From Mixta intestinalis (lineage in GTDB: Bacteria > Pseudomonadota > Gammaproteobacteria > Enterobacterales > Enterobacteriaceae): 64,000 nucleotides of DNA. Below the pieces are notes generated by a model. The model saw nothing but the letters and a program-made list of their open reading frames with translations, ran no database searches and had not been told where the DNA came from. Both the position numbers and the translations under genes were made by a program. The DNA is taken from assembly GCF_009914055.1 (NCBI RefSeq), contig NZ_CP028271.1, forward strand, positions 1,116,001-1,180,000. The letters run 5' to 3'. Shown here piece after piece: positions 34,496 through 42,770 of this stretch (its first letter is position 1; each line of letters starts with the position of its first letter).

Positions 34496-35578
34496 ATGAA
34501 GACTTCTATTGTTGCCAAACTGGAAGCCTTGCAGGAGCGCCACGAAGAAGTGGAAGCGATGCTCGGCGATGCCAGCGTCATCGCTGAGCAGGAGCGTTTC
34601 CGCGCCTTGTCGCGTGAATATGCCCAGCTAACCGACGTCAGCCAGTGCTTCCGGCAGTGGCAGCAGGTGCAGGAAGATATCGCCACCGCCGAGCTGATGC
34701 TCAGCGATGCAGAAATGCGCGATATGGCGATGGACGAGCTGAAAACGGCGCGTGCGCAGAGCGAGCAGCTGGAACAGCAGCTACAGGTGTTGCTGCTGCC
34801 GAAAGATCCCGACGATGAGCGTGACTGTTTTGTGGAAGTTCGTGCGGGCGCGGGCGGTGATGAAGCCGCTATTTTTGCCGGCGATCTGTTCCGTATGTAT
34901 AGCCGCTATGCGGAATCACGGCGCTGGCGCGTGGAAATTGTTAGCGCCAGCGACGGCGAGCATGGCGGCTATAAAGAGGTCATCGCCCGCGTTAACGGCG
35001 AGGGCGCTTACGGCAGGCTCAAATTTGAATCGGGCGGCCATCGCGTGCAGCGTGTGCCGGAAACCGAATCTCAGGGGCGCATCCATACCTCCGCCTGCAC
35101 CATTGCGGTGATGCCGGAGCTGCCGGAAGCGGAGCTGCCTGAAATCAACCCGACCGATCTGAAAATTGATACCTTCCGCTCCTCCGGGGCGGGTGGACAG
35201 CACGTTAACACCACCGATTCCGCAATTCGTATTACCCACTTACCGACCGGTATTGTGGTGGAGTGTCAGGATGAACGCTCGCAGCATAAAAACAAAGCCA
35301 AGGCGCTTTCGGTGCTGGGGGCGCGTATTCACGCTGCGGAAATGGCGAAGCGTCATGCGGAAGAGGCATCCACGCGTCGTAACCTGCTGGGCAGCGGCGA
35401 TCGCTCCGATCGCATTCGAACTTACAACTTCCCGCAGGGGCGTGTTACCGATCATCGTATCAACCTGACGCTTTACCGGCTGGATGAGGTGATGGAAGGG
35501 AAACTCGATATGCTGATTGAGCCTATCGTGCAGGAACACCAGGCCGATCAGCTGGCTGCGCTTGCCGGACAGGACTGA
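34496..35578 (+). CDS. prfA: Peptide chain release factor 1
   Basis: Recognises UAA and UAG in the ribosomal A site and triggers peptide release. It has 360 residues, identical in length to E. coli RF1. The GGQ loop is RSSGAGGQHVNTTDSAIRITHLPTG (about residues 228-252). The anticodon-like tripeptide region is HTSACTIAVMPE (about residues 193-204), where E. coli has SACTVAVMPE with the PxT region immediately before it. The TGA stop overlaps the prmC ATG by one base, so the methyltransferase that modifies this GGQ glutamine is coupled to it. Confidence 0.98.
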   Translation: MKTSIVAKLEALQERHEEVEAMLGDASVIAEQERFRALSREYAQLTDVSQCFRQWQQVQEDIATAELMLSDAEMRDMAMDELKTARAQSEQLEQQLQVLLLPKDPDDERDCFVEVRAGAGGDEAAIFAGDLFRMYSRYAESRRWRVEIVSASDGEHGGYKEVIARVNGEGAYGRLKFESGGHRVQRVPETESQGRIHTSACTIAVMPELPEAELPEINPTDLKIDTFRSSGAGGQHVNTTDSAIRITHLPTGIVVECQDERSQHKNKAKALSVLGARIHAAEMAKRHAEEASTRRNLLGSGDRSDRIRTYNFPQGRVTDHRINLTLYRLDEVMEGKLDMLIEPIVQEHQADQLAALAGQD

Positions 35579-36405
35579 TGGATATACGCAGCTGGTTAAA
35601 AGCGGCCTGCGTCACGCTGAGCGGCGGGGAAAGCCCCAAACGCGATGCAGAAGTGTTGCTGTCGTTTGTCACCGGTAAGCCGCGTAGCTGGCTTATCGCG
35701 TTTGATGATGCACCGCTGAGCGAGCCACAATTGGCGCAGCTGGATGCGTTGCTGGCGCGGCGCGCGCGCGGTGAGCCGGTAGCGCATCTGACCGGCGAGC
35801 GCGAGTTCTGGTCGTTGCCGCTGGCCGTTTCGCCAGTCACGCTGATTCCTCGTCCTGATACCGAAATCCTCGTTGAGCAGGCGCTGGCGCGTCTGCCGGC
35901 GGAGGCGGTCGATATTCTTGATTTGGGCACCGGCAGCGGCGCGATAGCGCTGGCACTGGCCAGCGAGCGCCCCGATTGTCGGTTGCTTGGCGTCGATCGC
36001 GTCGCAGAAGCGGTAGCGCTGGCGCAGCATAATGCCTGCCGGTTGGGGCTCGCTAACGTCGCTTTTCTGCAAAGTGACTGGTTCAGCGCCGTCGGCGAAC
36101 GGCGGTTTGCGATGATCGTCAGTAATCCGCCCTATATCGACGCAGAGGATCGGCACTTGCAGCAGGGCGATGTGCGTTTTGAACCGCTCAGCGCGCTGGT
36201 GGCGGCGGAACAGGGGCTGGCGGATATTCGACATATCGCTCAGGCGGCGCGTCACTATCTGCTGGCTGGCGGCTGGCTGATGCTGGAGCATGGCTGGCAG
36301 CAGGGAGAAGCGGTGCGTGATATTCTCGCTGCTCATGATTATCAGGCAGTGACTACCTGCCAGGACTACGCGGGTCACGATCGCGTGACTTTCGCCTCAT
36401 ATTAA
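35578..36405 (+). CDS. prmC: Release factor glutamine methyltransferase
   Basis: N5-methylates the glutamine of the GGQ motif in RF1 and RF2. It has 275 residues, with the SAM-binding loop VDILDLGTGSGAIALALASERPD (about residues 112-134) and the catalytic IVSNPPYID (about residues 179-187) characteristic of amino-group methyltransferases. An N-terminal helical domain binds the release factor. Translationally coupled to prfA through an ATGATG-type overlap, as in E. coli. Confidence 0.97.
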   Translation: MDIRSWLKAACVTLSGGESPKRDAEVLLSFVTGKPRSWLIAFDDAPLSEPQLAQLDALLARRARGEPVAHLTGEREFWSLPLAVSPVTLIPRPDTEILVEQALARLPAEAVDILDLGTGSGAIALALASERPDCRLLGVDRVAEAVALAQHNACRLGLANVAFLQSDWFSAVGERRFAMIVSNPPYIDAEDRHLQQGDVRFEPLSALVAAEQGLADIRHIAQAARHYLLAGGWLMLEHGWQQGEAVRDILAAHDYQAVTTCQDYAGHDRVTFASY

Positions 36406-36418
36406 CAGGGAGAGCATC

Positions 36419-36817
36419 ATGGCTGGCTGCTACGGCGTGATTAAACATCTTCATCTGCTAACCGTTGTGGTGACGATAACGCTGTTTATTTTGCGCTTTG
36501 TCTGGCTGCAAAGTGGATCGGCGATGATGTCACATCGTTGGGTACGTATCGTACCGCATATTAATGATACCCTGCTGTTCGTTACCGGCGTTTGCCTGGT
36601 AATGATTACACATTTTTATCCGTTTACGCCGCAGGGTAACTGGCTGACGGAAAAGCTGTTTGGCGTTATTATCTATGTCGCCCTGGGCGTTGTGGCTTTT
36701 GGCCGCCGTCCGCGTGAGGCTAAAGTACGCTGGATTGCCTTTATCGTGGCGCTGGCGATGCTGGGCATCATTATTAAGCTGGCCGTCACCAAATTGCCGC
36801 TTTTGGGGATTGTATGA
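36419..36817 (+). CDS. sirB2: SirB2 family membrane protein
   Basis: 132 residues with four membrane segments (LTVVVTITLFILRFVWL, IVPHINDTLLFVTGVCLVMI, FGVIIYVALGVVAFG and WIAFIVALAMLGIIIKLAV). It matches the SirB/YchQ family in length and in its place between prmC and sirB1. The biochemical role is unknown. CAGGGAGAGC precedes the ATG, and the gene overlaps sirB1 by four bases. Confidence 0.93.
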   Translation: MAGCYGVIKHLHLLTVVVTITLFILRFVWLQSGSAMMSHRWVRIVPHINDTLLFVTGVCLVMITHFYPFTPQGNWLTEKLFGVIIYVALGVVAFGRRPREAKVRWIAFIVALAMLGIIIKLAVTKLPLLGIV

Positions 36818-37623
36818 TATCAGTAGCAAACATCAATTTTAGCGAAGCGCCGCTGTGCGAAGCGGTTATCGCTACGTCACGCGCTATTCGCCACGATTTC
36901 CCGGCGGATGCGGTCAATGCGCAGCTGCAGGCGCTGGTTGATGAAGCCCGCGCCTATGTTTCATCGGCGAACGGCCCGGATCTCCAGCTGGAGATGCTGC
37001 TGGATCTGTTTTATAAAAAATGGAAATTCGGCGGTGCCAGCGGCGTTTACAAACTTTCTGACGTCCTCTGGCTGGATAATGTACTGAATACCCGCCAGGG
37101 GACCGCCGTCTCGCTGGGAGTGGTATTGCTGCATATTGCGCATCAGCTCGACCTGCCGCTAATGCCGGTCATTTTCCCTACCCAGCTGATTTTGCGCGCT
37201 GACTGGATGGATGGGGAGATGTGGCTGATCAATCCCTTTAATGGCGATACGCTGAGCGAGCATACGCTGGAAGTCTGGCTGAAAGGCAATATCAGCCCGA
37301 CGGCTGAGCTGTATGAAGAAGATCTTGATGAAGCGGAACCCTCAACCGTTATCCGCAAAATGCTGGATACGCTGAAAACGGCGTTAATGGAAGAGAAGCA
37401 TATGGAGCTGGCGCTCAACGTCTGTAATCTGCTGCTGGAGATCGATCCTGACGATCCGTACGAAATTCGCGATCGGGGCCTGATTTATGCGCAGCTGGAG
37501 TGCGAGCATATCGCCCTGACAGACCTGATCTATTTTGTCGAGCAGTGCCCGGAAGATCCGGTAAGTGAAATGATTAAGGTTCAGATTCACTCTATTGAAC
37601 AAAAACAGGTAACGCTGCACTAA
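36814..37623 (+). CDS. sirB1: SirB1 family protein (transglutaminase-like and TPR)
   Basis: 269 residues, matching E. coli YchA/SirB1. The N-terminal transglutaminase-like domain has YKLSDVLWLDNVLNTRQGTAVSLGVVLLHIAHQLDLPLMPVIFPTQLILRAD. The C-terminal tetratricopeptide-like helices have MELALNVCNLLLEIDPDDPYEIRDRGLIYAQLECEHIALTDL. Function is unproven; the usual catalytic cysteine of transglutaminases is replaced in VLNTRQGTAVSLG. It lies in the hemA-prfA-prmC-sirB2-sirB1-kdsA block and is followed 34 bases later by kdsA. Confidence 0.94.
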   Translation: MISVANINFSEAPLCEAVIATSRAIRHDFPADAVNAQLQALVDEARAYVSSANGPDLQLEMLLDLFYKKWKFGGASGVYKLSDVLWLDNVLNTRQGTAVSLGVVLLHIAHQLDLPLMPVIFPTQLILRADWMDGEMWLINPFNGDTLSEHTLEVWLKGNISPTAELYEEDLDEAEPSTVIRKMLDTLKTALMEEKHMELALNVCNLLLEIDPDDPYEIRDRGLIYAQLECEHIALTDLIYFVEQCPEDPVSEMIKVQIHSIEQKQVTLH

Positions 37624-37657
37624 GCGCGTTATCCCTTCAATAAAAAAAGGCGAAGGC

Positions 37658-38512
37658 ATGAAAGAAAAAGTTGTCAATATCGGTGATATTCAGGTCGCTA
37701 ACGATCTGCCGTTTGTACTCTTTGGTGGCATGAACGTACTGGAATCGCGCGATCTGGCGATGCGCATTTGCGAGCACTACGTTAATGTAACCAATAAACT
37801 GGGCATCCCTTACGTATTTAAAGCCTCTTTTGATAAAGCGAACCGCTCTTCCATTCGCTCTTACCGTGGTCCTGGCCTGGAAGAGGGCCTGAAAATTTTT
37901 CAGGAGCTGAAGCAGACGTTTGGCGTAAAAATCATCACCGACGTACATGAACCAGCGCAGGCGCAGCCGGTAGCCGATGTGGTGGATGTGATTCAGCTGC
38001 CCGCATTCCTTGCTCGTCAGACCGATCTGGTTGAGGCGATGGCGAAAACTGGCGCGGTGATTAACGTAAAGAAACCGCAGTTCGTCAGCCCAGGGCAGAT
38101 GGGAAATATCGTTGAAAAATTCGCTGAAGGTGGCAACGACAAAGTCATCCTGTGCGATCGTGGCGCTAACTTCGGCTATGACAACCTGGTTGTGGATATG
38201 CTGGGCTTTAACGTGATGAAGAAAGTTACCAACAACAGCCCGGTGATTTTCGATGTGACGCATGCGCTACAGACACGCGATCCGTTCGGCGCAGCGTCCG
38301 GCGGACGCCGTGCTCAGGTTGCTGAGCTGGCTCGTGCCGGTATGGCGGTTGGCATTGCTGGTCTGTTTATCGAAGCACATCCGGATCCGGCTAACGCTAA
38401 ATGTGACGGTCCTTCCGCGCTGCCGCTGGATAAGCTGGAGCCATTCCTGGTGCAGATGAAAGCGATTGATGATCTGGTGAAAAGCTTCCCGGCGCTGGAT
38501 ACCAGCAGCTAA
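37658..38512 (+). CDS. kdsA: 3-deoxy-D-manno-octulosonate 8-phosphate synthase
   Basis: Condenses phosphoenolpyruvate and arabinose 5-phosphate to Kdo-8-phosphate for lipopolysaccharide core. It has 284 residues, as in E. coli. Motifs are FVLFGGMNVLESRD, FKASFDKANRSSIRSYRGPGLEEGL (substrate binding), FGVKIITDVHEPAQ and CDRGANFGYDNLVVDM. It has Asn (residue 26, GGMN) in place of a metal-binding Cys, so it is of the metal-independent class. A strong terminator follows directly. Confidence 0.98.
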   Translation: MKEKVVNIGDIQVANDLPFVLFGGMNVLESRDLAMRICEHYVNVTNKLGIPYVFKASFDKANRSSIRSYRGPGLEEGLKIFQELKQTFGVKIITDVHEPAQAQPVADVVDVIQLPAFLARQTDLVEAMAKTGAVINVKKPQFVSPGQMGNIVEKFAEGGNDKVILCDRGANFGYDNLVVDMLGFNVMKKVTNNSPVIFDVTHALQTRDPFGAASGGRRAQVAELARAGMAVGIAGLFIEAHPDPANAKCDGPSALPLDKLEPFLVQMKAIDDLVKSFPALDTSS

Positions 38513-38531
38513 TCATCAAACGCCAGTCATA

Positions 38532-38564
38532 AAAAAGCAGCGGCCTGGACCGCTGCTTTTTTTT
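38532..38564 (+). terminator. Rho-independent terminator of kdsA
   Basis: A GCAGCGG-CCTGGA-CCGCTGC hairpin with AAAAAA before and TTTTTTTT after. It also serves the converging chaA gene on the minus strand. Confidence 0.93.
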
Positions 38565-38578
38565 CATCGAAACGTGGC

Positions 38579-39670
38579 TTATAACATGATGGTCATCAAA
38601 TAACCCACAAACAGCGCAAGGTGTGCGGCACCGTTCAGTACGTTAGTGCGTCCGGTGGAAAAAGAGATATTACACAAAATCAGCACCGCACCCATTATCA
38701 CCATATGCGGCGGCTCAAGGCCGAAAATAAGCTGCTGATCCGTCAGTGCGGCAATCAGCGTAACCGTTGGCACCGTTAACGAAATAGTAGCCAGCACCGA
38801 ACCGAAGAACAGGTTCATGGCACGCTGCACCTGATTAGCCAGCACCGCTTTAATTGCGCCCAGCCCCTCTGGGGAAAGGATCAGCAGCGCCACCAGAAAA
38901 CCGGTAAACTGCTGTGGCGCGTTCAGCTCCGTCAACAGATGCTCCAGCGGATTAGCGTTCATCTTGGTGACGCTGATAACCGCCACCAGATGCACCAGCA
39001 GCCAGAGCGTGTGCCACAGGCTGCTGTGCGCGGAGGGCTTGCCGTGATGCGGATCGTCGCCGTCATCTTCATGTTCATAGACAAACAGACTCTGATGCGT
39101 TTTAGTCTGAATGAGCAGAAACACGCCATACATCACCGCCGAGATAACGGAAATGAGCAGTGCCTGCGTTGTGGTAAAATTACCGTTCGGCAGCGCGTTA
39201 GGAAAAACCAGCACCAGGATCGCCAGCGGAAAAATAGCGATCAGATACTGCTTAACGCCGGCCAGATTAACATACTGGGTGGCGAACTTTTGCCCGCCCA
39301 GCAGCAATGCAAAACCTACCAGTCCGGCGGTAACAATCATAATAATCGAGTAGAGCGTATCGCGCATCAGGGCCGGTGCCGCGCTGCCGGTCGCCATCAG
39401 CGCCGAAATCAGGCTGACTTCCAGTATGACTACCGACAGGCTCAGGATCAGCGAGCCGTAAGGTTCGCCCAGCCGGTGCGCCAGTACGTCAGCGTGCCGT
39501 ACGACACTAAAGGCGCTGCTCAGAATACCCGTCAGCGCCAGCAGGTTGATGGCGATAACCAATGGCATTGAGGTCGCGTCGCCATACAGCCAGAGAACGG
39601 CCAGCGCAGCCAGCGGAAAGAAAAGCGAGTACTCGGTATGGCGGGTTTTCTTGCTGTCATGGACACCCAT
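38579..39670 (-). CDS. chaA: Calcium/sodium(potassium):proton antiporter
   Basis: 363 residues, inner-membrane exchanger of the CaCA superfamily with about 11 membrane segments. Two alpha-repeats carry the transport residues: LGEPYGSLILSLSVVILEVSLISALM (residues about 65-90) and LLILSPEGLGAIKAVLANQVQRAMNLFFGSVLATISLT. A central acidic histidine loop (EHEDDGDDPHHGKPSAHSS) is as in E. coli ChaA. The ATG at 39670 with AGGAG upstream was chosen; an in-frame TTG two codons earlier is less likely. chaB and chaC follow on the other strand. Confidence 0.96.
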   Translation of the reverse strand: MGVHDSKKTRHTEYSLFFPLAALAVLWLYGDATSMPLVIAINLLALTGILSSAFSVVRHADVLAHRLGEPYGSLILSLSVVILEVSLISALMATGSAAPALMRDTLYSIIMIVTAGLVGFALLLGGQKFATQYVNLAGVKQYLIAIFPLAILVLVFPNALPNGNFTTTQALLISVISAVMYGVFLLIQTKTHQSLFVYEHEDDGDDPHHGKPSAHSSLWHTLWLLVHLVAVISVTKMNANPLEHLLTELNAPQQFTGFLVALLILSPEGLGAIKAVLANQVQRAMNLFFGSVLATISLTVPTVTLIAALTDQQLIFGLEPPHMVIMGAVLILCNISFSTGRTNVLNGAAHLALFVGYLMTIML

Positions 39671-40056
39671 AGGCAAGGTTCTCCTGTCTGTTACTTCATC
39701 CTTTATTACACAAATCCGCTTGCGGATAGCTAAAGGTTAAATGTGGTTATGATTTTTCCTGGCGCGCACAGTGTAGTCAGACTGGAGAAATGCGCAGCTT
39801 TTTTTACTTTATTTTACTTACGAAATTAAATGGATGCATGAAGGGCGATTATGACGATTTTCCCGATAATATCCATTAAAAATAGTCATTTAGATTAGAT
39901 GTTTTTTATGTGATTGCCGCGTCGGACGCTTTTTTAATCGGGGAAAACTGCTGTTAAAACAGCTGAGGCTAAGCGTCCGATTATTAAAACGCACGCTGAA
40001 TGGCTGGCGAAGCAGTCGTGTTAAGCCACACTTAAGCTAAATAAAAAGGAGGAGCT
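39671..40056. other. chaA-chaB intergenic region with nested inverted repeats
   Basis: 386 bases of divergent regulatory space. It contains a 10-bp inverted repeat, TCGGACGCTT (39922-39931) with AAGCGTCCGA (39971-39980), which encloses a GCTGTT-AA-AACAGC hairpin (39950-39963). The rest is AT-rich with several T-runs. No gene-like frame is seen. Confidence 0.5.
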
Positions 40057-40287
40057 ATGCCGTATAAACACAGAGACGACCTGCCCGACAATGTAAAAAA
40101 TGTGCTGCCAGCACATGCCCAGGATATTTACCAGGCGGCATTTAACAGCGCCTGGGATGAGTATAAGGATAAAAAAGAGCGCCGCGGTGATGAATCCAGG
40201 GAGGAAGTGGCGCACAAAGTGGCCTGGGCTGCGGTAAAAAGTCACTATGTCAAAGGGGATGATGGCAAGTGGCACCCTAAAAAATAG
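40057..40287 (+). CDS. chaB: ChaB family protein
   Basis: 76 residues, matching E. coli ChaB: MPYKHRDDLPDNVKNVLPAHAQDIYQAAFNSAWDEYKDKKERRGDESREEVAHKVAWAAVKSHYVKGDDGKWHPK. The fold contains a PCI-like helix-turn segment. It was proposed as a regulator of ChaA, but this is not well established. AAAGGAGG lies seven bases before the ATG. chaA lies upstream on the opposite strand. Confidence 0.95.
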   Translation: MPYKHRDDLPDNVKNVLPAHAQDIYQAAFNSAWDEYKDKKERRGDESREEVAHKVAWAAVKSHYVKGDDGKWHPKK

Positions 40288-40293
40288 GCCGCC

Positions 40294-40332
40294 GATGCCG
40301 GATAAGCCCTTAGCGCTACGTCCGGCGTAAAG
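40294..40332. repeat. REP-like palindromic element
   Basis: GATGCCGGATAAG followed by GCGCTACGTCCGGC forms an imperfect stem like the enterobacterial REP/PU units that sit in 3' intergenic regions. It is a single unit after chaB. Confidence 0.6.
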
Positions 40333-40573
40333 CGGCAGTCAGCGTGAGCCAGCGCATCTTCTGCAAAAAATTTCCCTTAAATCTCTCAAGTCTTACCTTG
40401 AATCGCCGATGCTTTTTATAGCACCATCTCTTTTGTGATCGGTTTCACATTGCAGCCGATCGCGTTGATAAACAGGTTTACCAGAACTGACGAAACGCGT
40501 GCGGGCCACCAGCTGGTGTCAGGGAGGCGCCCGATCGTCACCGGGACGTGCAGATGTGGTTGAGGAGGCAGGG

Positions 40574-41251
40574 TTGTTAACACGCGAGTTTTTATTAAAA
40601 GCAGACTGTAAAACCGCTTTTGGCGAAATTGAAGAGTCGCTGTTATGGACCTGTGAGCAGCGCGCCGCATCGCTGGCGGCAACGCTGGCCTGTCGGCCCG
40701 ATAGCGGGCCGGTATGGATTTTCGGTTATGGTTCCCTGATGTGGAATCCGGTTTTTGAGGCAGAAGAAGTGGTTGCTGCTACGCTTCACGGCTGGCATCG
40801 CGCCTTTTGTTTGCGCCTGACCGTTGGCAGAGGTACGGCACAGCAGCCCGGACGTATGCTGGCGCTGAAGGAGGGGGGCAGCACCAGCGGTTTGGCTTTC
40901 CGTCTGCCGGAAGCGCATCTGCATGAAGAGCTGGAGCTGCTGTGGAAACGAGAAATGGTCACCGGCTGCTATCTCCCCAGCTGGCGTGAACTGAGGCTGG
41001 AGAACGGACAGCAGGTAACGGCGCTGGTGTTTATTATGGATCCACGTCACCCGCACTATGAAGCGGATACCTGTTCACATACTATCGCGCCGCTGATTGC
41101 CTGTGCCAGCGGGCCACTGGGGACAAATGCGCAGTATCTCTTTTCGCTGGAGCAGGAACTTAACCGGCGTGGAATGGAGGACAGGGCGTTGAGCGAGCTG
41201 GCGCAGCAGGTACGCGAGCTACAGGTTTGCCATCATCGCTTACAGGGATAG
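40574..41251 (+). CDS. chaC: Glutathione-specific gamma-glutamylcyclotransferase ChaC
   Basis: Degrades glutathione to 5-oxoproline and Cys-Gly. The TTG at 40574 gives 225 residues starting MLTREFLLKADCKTAFGEIEESLLW, aligning with E. coli ChaC (MITRDFLMNADCKTAFG). AGGAGG lies six bases upstream. The longer frame from 40499 is unconserved. Motifs are the substrate loop VWIFGYGSLMWNP (about residues 47-59) and the catalytic glutamate in HLHEELELLWKREMVTGCYLP. PLIACASGPLGTNAQYLFSLEQEL near the end is almost identical to E. coli. A perfect 10-bp hairpin separates it from the converging T6SS kinase gene. Confidence 0.95.
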   Translation: MLTREFLLKADCKTAFGEIEESLLWTCEQRAASLAATLACRPDSGPVWIFGYGSLMWNPVFEAEEVVAATLHGWHRAFCLRLTVGRGTAQQPGRMLALKEGGSTSGLAFRLPEAHLHEELELLWKREMVTGCYLPSWRELRLENGQQVTALVFIMDPRHPHYEADTCSHTIAPLIACASGPLGTNAQYLFSLEQELNRRGMEDRALSELAQQVRELQVCHHRLQG

Positions 41252-41254
41252 ACG

Positions 41255-41280
41255 GCAATGCCGCCTTGCAGCGGCATTGC
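41255..41280. terminator. Hairpin between chaC and the kinase gene
   Basis: A perfect GCAATGCCGC-CTTGCA-GCGGCATTGC hairpin between converging genes. It lacks U-runs and marks the left edge of the incomplete type VI secretion locus. Confidence 0.6.
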
Positions 41281-41288
41281 GTAACGGT

Positions 41289-42716
41289 TTAGTCAGCGCG
41301 TGACGGATTAATCAGCCAGGTTCCGGCACGATTAATATCCAGCTTTTGCCGGTGTACGCCATCATGCTGTTGTACCTCAATCAGATAGCTGCCCGCGCCA
41401 AGGTTAAGCGCCGCATAGCCGTTATTGCCGGGCCTTACCTCAAGCACTTCGCCATTAAGTTTCACCGTTTCGTTACTGCGCAGGCGCAGATAGACCGTTG
41501 CCAGCGTTGGCCCCGGCTTCACACGCGTTTTCGGAGTCTGCGTGATAGCGCCTGAGGTAACGGCGCTATCCTCAGGCTTATCGCTGCCGTTAAGCAGCAC
41601 GGCAATGGCAATAACCGCTAACAGGGCACCGCAGCTTAATAAAACCAGCGGCAGCGAGAGGCGACGCGGGGTACGCGGCGTTACCGGTTCAGCGCTGGCG
41701 GCGCCATGGTTAACCGCCATAACGACAGGTTCTGCCGGCTCCGCCGGTTCCGGCTCTGGCGCTTTCTCCGGCTTTTCGTGGCTTGCGCTTACCGCATTGA
41801 CCAGCGTCTGCACGTCGCTTACCGGCAAGGAAATTAATGATGCCAGCTCATCAATCGACTGAGGACGATCGGCTGGCTTCATCATCAGCGCACGATCTAC
41901 CGCGTGCAGCAACGCAAGGGAATAACCTTCCGGCTGGCGCTGCGCCAGCGGCTGATAGTGATCCTCAATGCAGCGTACCACGCTGGCCGGGGGCGGGCTG
42001 CCGGTAATGAGCGTATGCAGCACCGCGCCCAGCGCATAAATATCAGTCCATGGCCCCTGATCGCTGTCGCTTTCTTCGCTGTACTGCTCAATCGGCGCAT
42101 AGCCAGGCTTCAGCATAATTTCTGTTTCATCAGAAAGATTGCCGATCTCTTTGCGCGCTGAGCCGAAATCAAGCAGCACCGGCAGCTGATTCTCCTGAAT
42201 CTGGATATTGTCGAGCGCGATATCGCGGTGCAGATAGCCCGCCTGATGAATAGTGCTGATGGCACCGAACAGCGGCGGAAGCAGCTGGCGAATCCATGCT
42301 TCATTAATGGTGTCGCCATGCTGTTGTTGCCACGCTTTAAGCGACATGCCGCTGTACCAGAGCGTGCCCATATACGCGGTGCCGTTCTCTTCCCAGAAGC
42401 GCAGCACGTGCAGCAGGCCCGGATGATTGAAGCGCGCCAGCAGGCGTGCCTCCTGAATAAAGCTGCCGAGTCCGGCGTTAAATAGCTTACTGAAACGCTC
42501 GCTGCGCAGGCCCAGCGACAGGTCGTCATTACGCACCGCCAGCGAGGCGGGCATATACTCCTTTATAGCGATGGTCCGTTCCAGCAAATGATCCCACGCG
42601 CGGTAGACAATGCCGAAGCCGCCTCCGCCAATAACATCCTGAATTTCAAACTCATTGAACCGATGGCCCGCCGGTAGGGCACCAACCACCATACTCTGTT
42701 CTTCATTTGCCGACAT
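41289..42716 (-). CDS. T6SS-associated Ser/Thr protein kinase (PpkA-like)
   Basis: 475 residues. The kinase domain (about residues 18-285) has the glycine loop IGGGGFGIVYRAWD, lysine in TIAIKEYMP, catalytic YLHRDIALDNIQI (HRD), LLDFGSARK (DFG) and GYAPIEQYS in the activation segment. A Pro/Glu-rich linker, one membrane segment (LSLPLVLLSCGALLAVIAIAVLL) and a short periplasmic domain of beta type (TVYLRLRSNETVKLNGEVLEVRPGNNGYAALNLGAGSYLIEVQ, PEGA-like) follow. In Pseudomonas, PpkA phosphorylates the FHA protein to switch on T6SS assembly, and PppA reverses this. Both partners are encoded upstream here. The ATG at 42716 has GAGAG eight bases before it. Confidence 0.87.
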   Translation of the reverse strand: MSANEEQSMVVGALPAGHRFNEFEIQDVIGGGGFGIVYRAWDHLLERTIAIKEYMPASLAVRNDDLSLGLRSERFSKLFNAGLGSFIQEARLLARFNHPGLLHVLRFWEENGTAYMGTLWYSGMSLKAWQQQHGDTINEAWIRQLLPPLFGAISTIHQAGYLHRDIALDNIQIQENQLPVLLDFGSARKEIGNLSDETEIMLKPGYAPIEQYSEESDSDQGPWTDIYALGAVLHTLITGSPPPASVVRCIEDHYQPLAQRQPEGYSLALLHAVDRALMMKPADRPQSIDELASLISLPVSDVQTLVNAVSASHEKPEKAPEPEPAEPAEPVVMAVNHGAASAEPVTPRTPRRLSLPLVLLSCGALLAVIAIAVLLNGSDKPEDSAVTSGAITQTPKTRVKPGPTLATVYLRLRSNETVKLNGEVLEVRPGNNGYAALNLGAGSYLIEVQQHDGVHRQKLDINRAGTWLINPSRAD

Positions 42717-42770
42717 AGTTACCACTCTCTGAGCGTTTACGGCCTGTATTCTGCAGGCACGCGCCTGCGT

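Noticed and set aside
35596..36378. 260-codon frame antisense to prmC
   Set aside because: Complete shadow of a conserved gene; no ribosome site or family motif.
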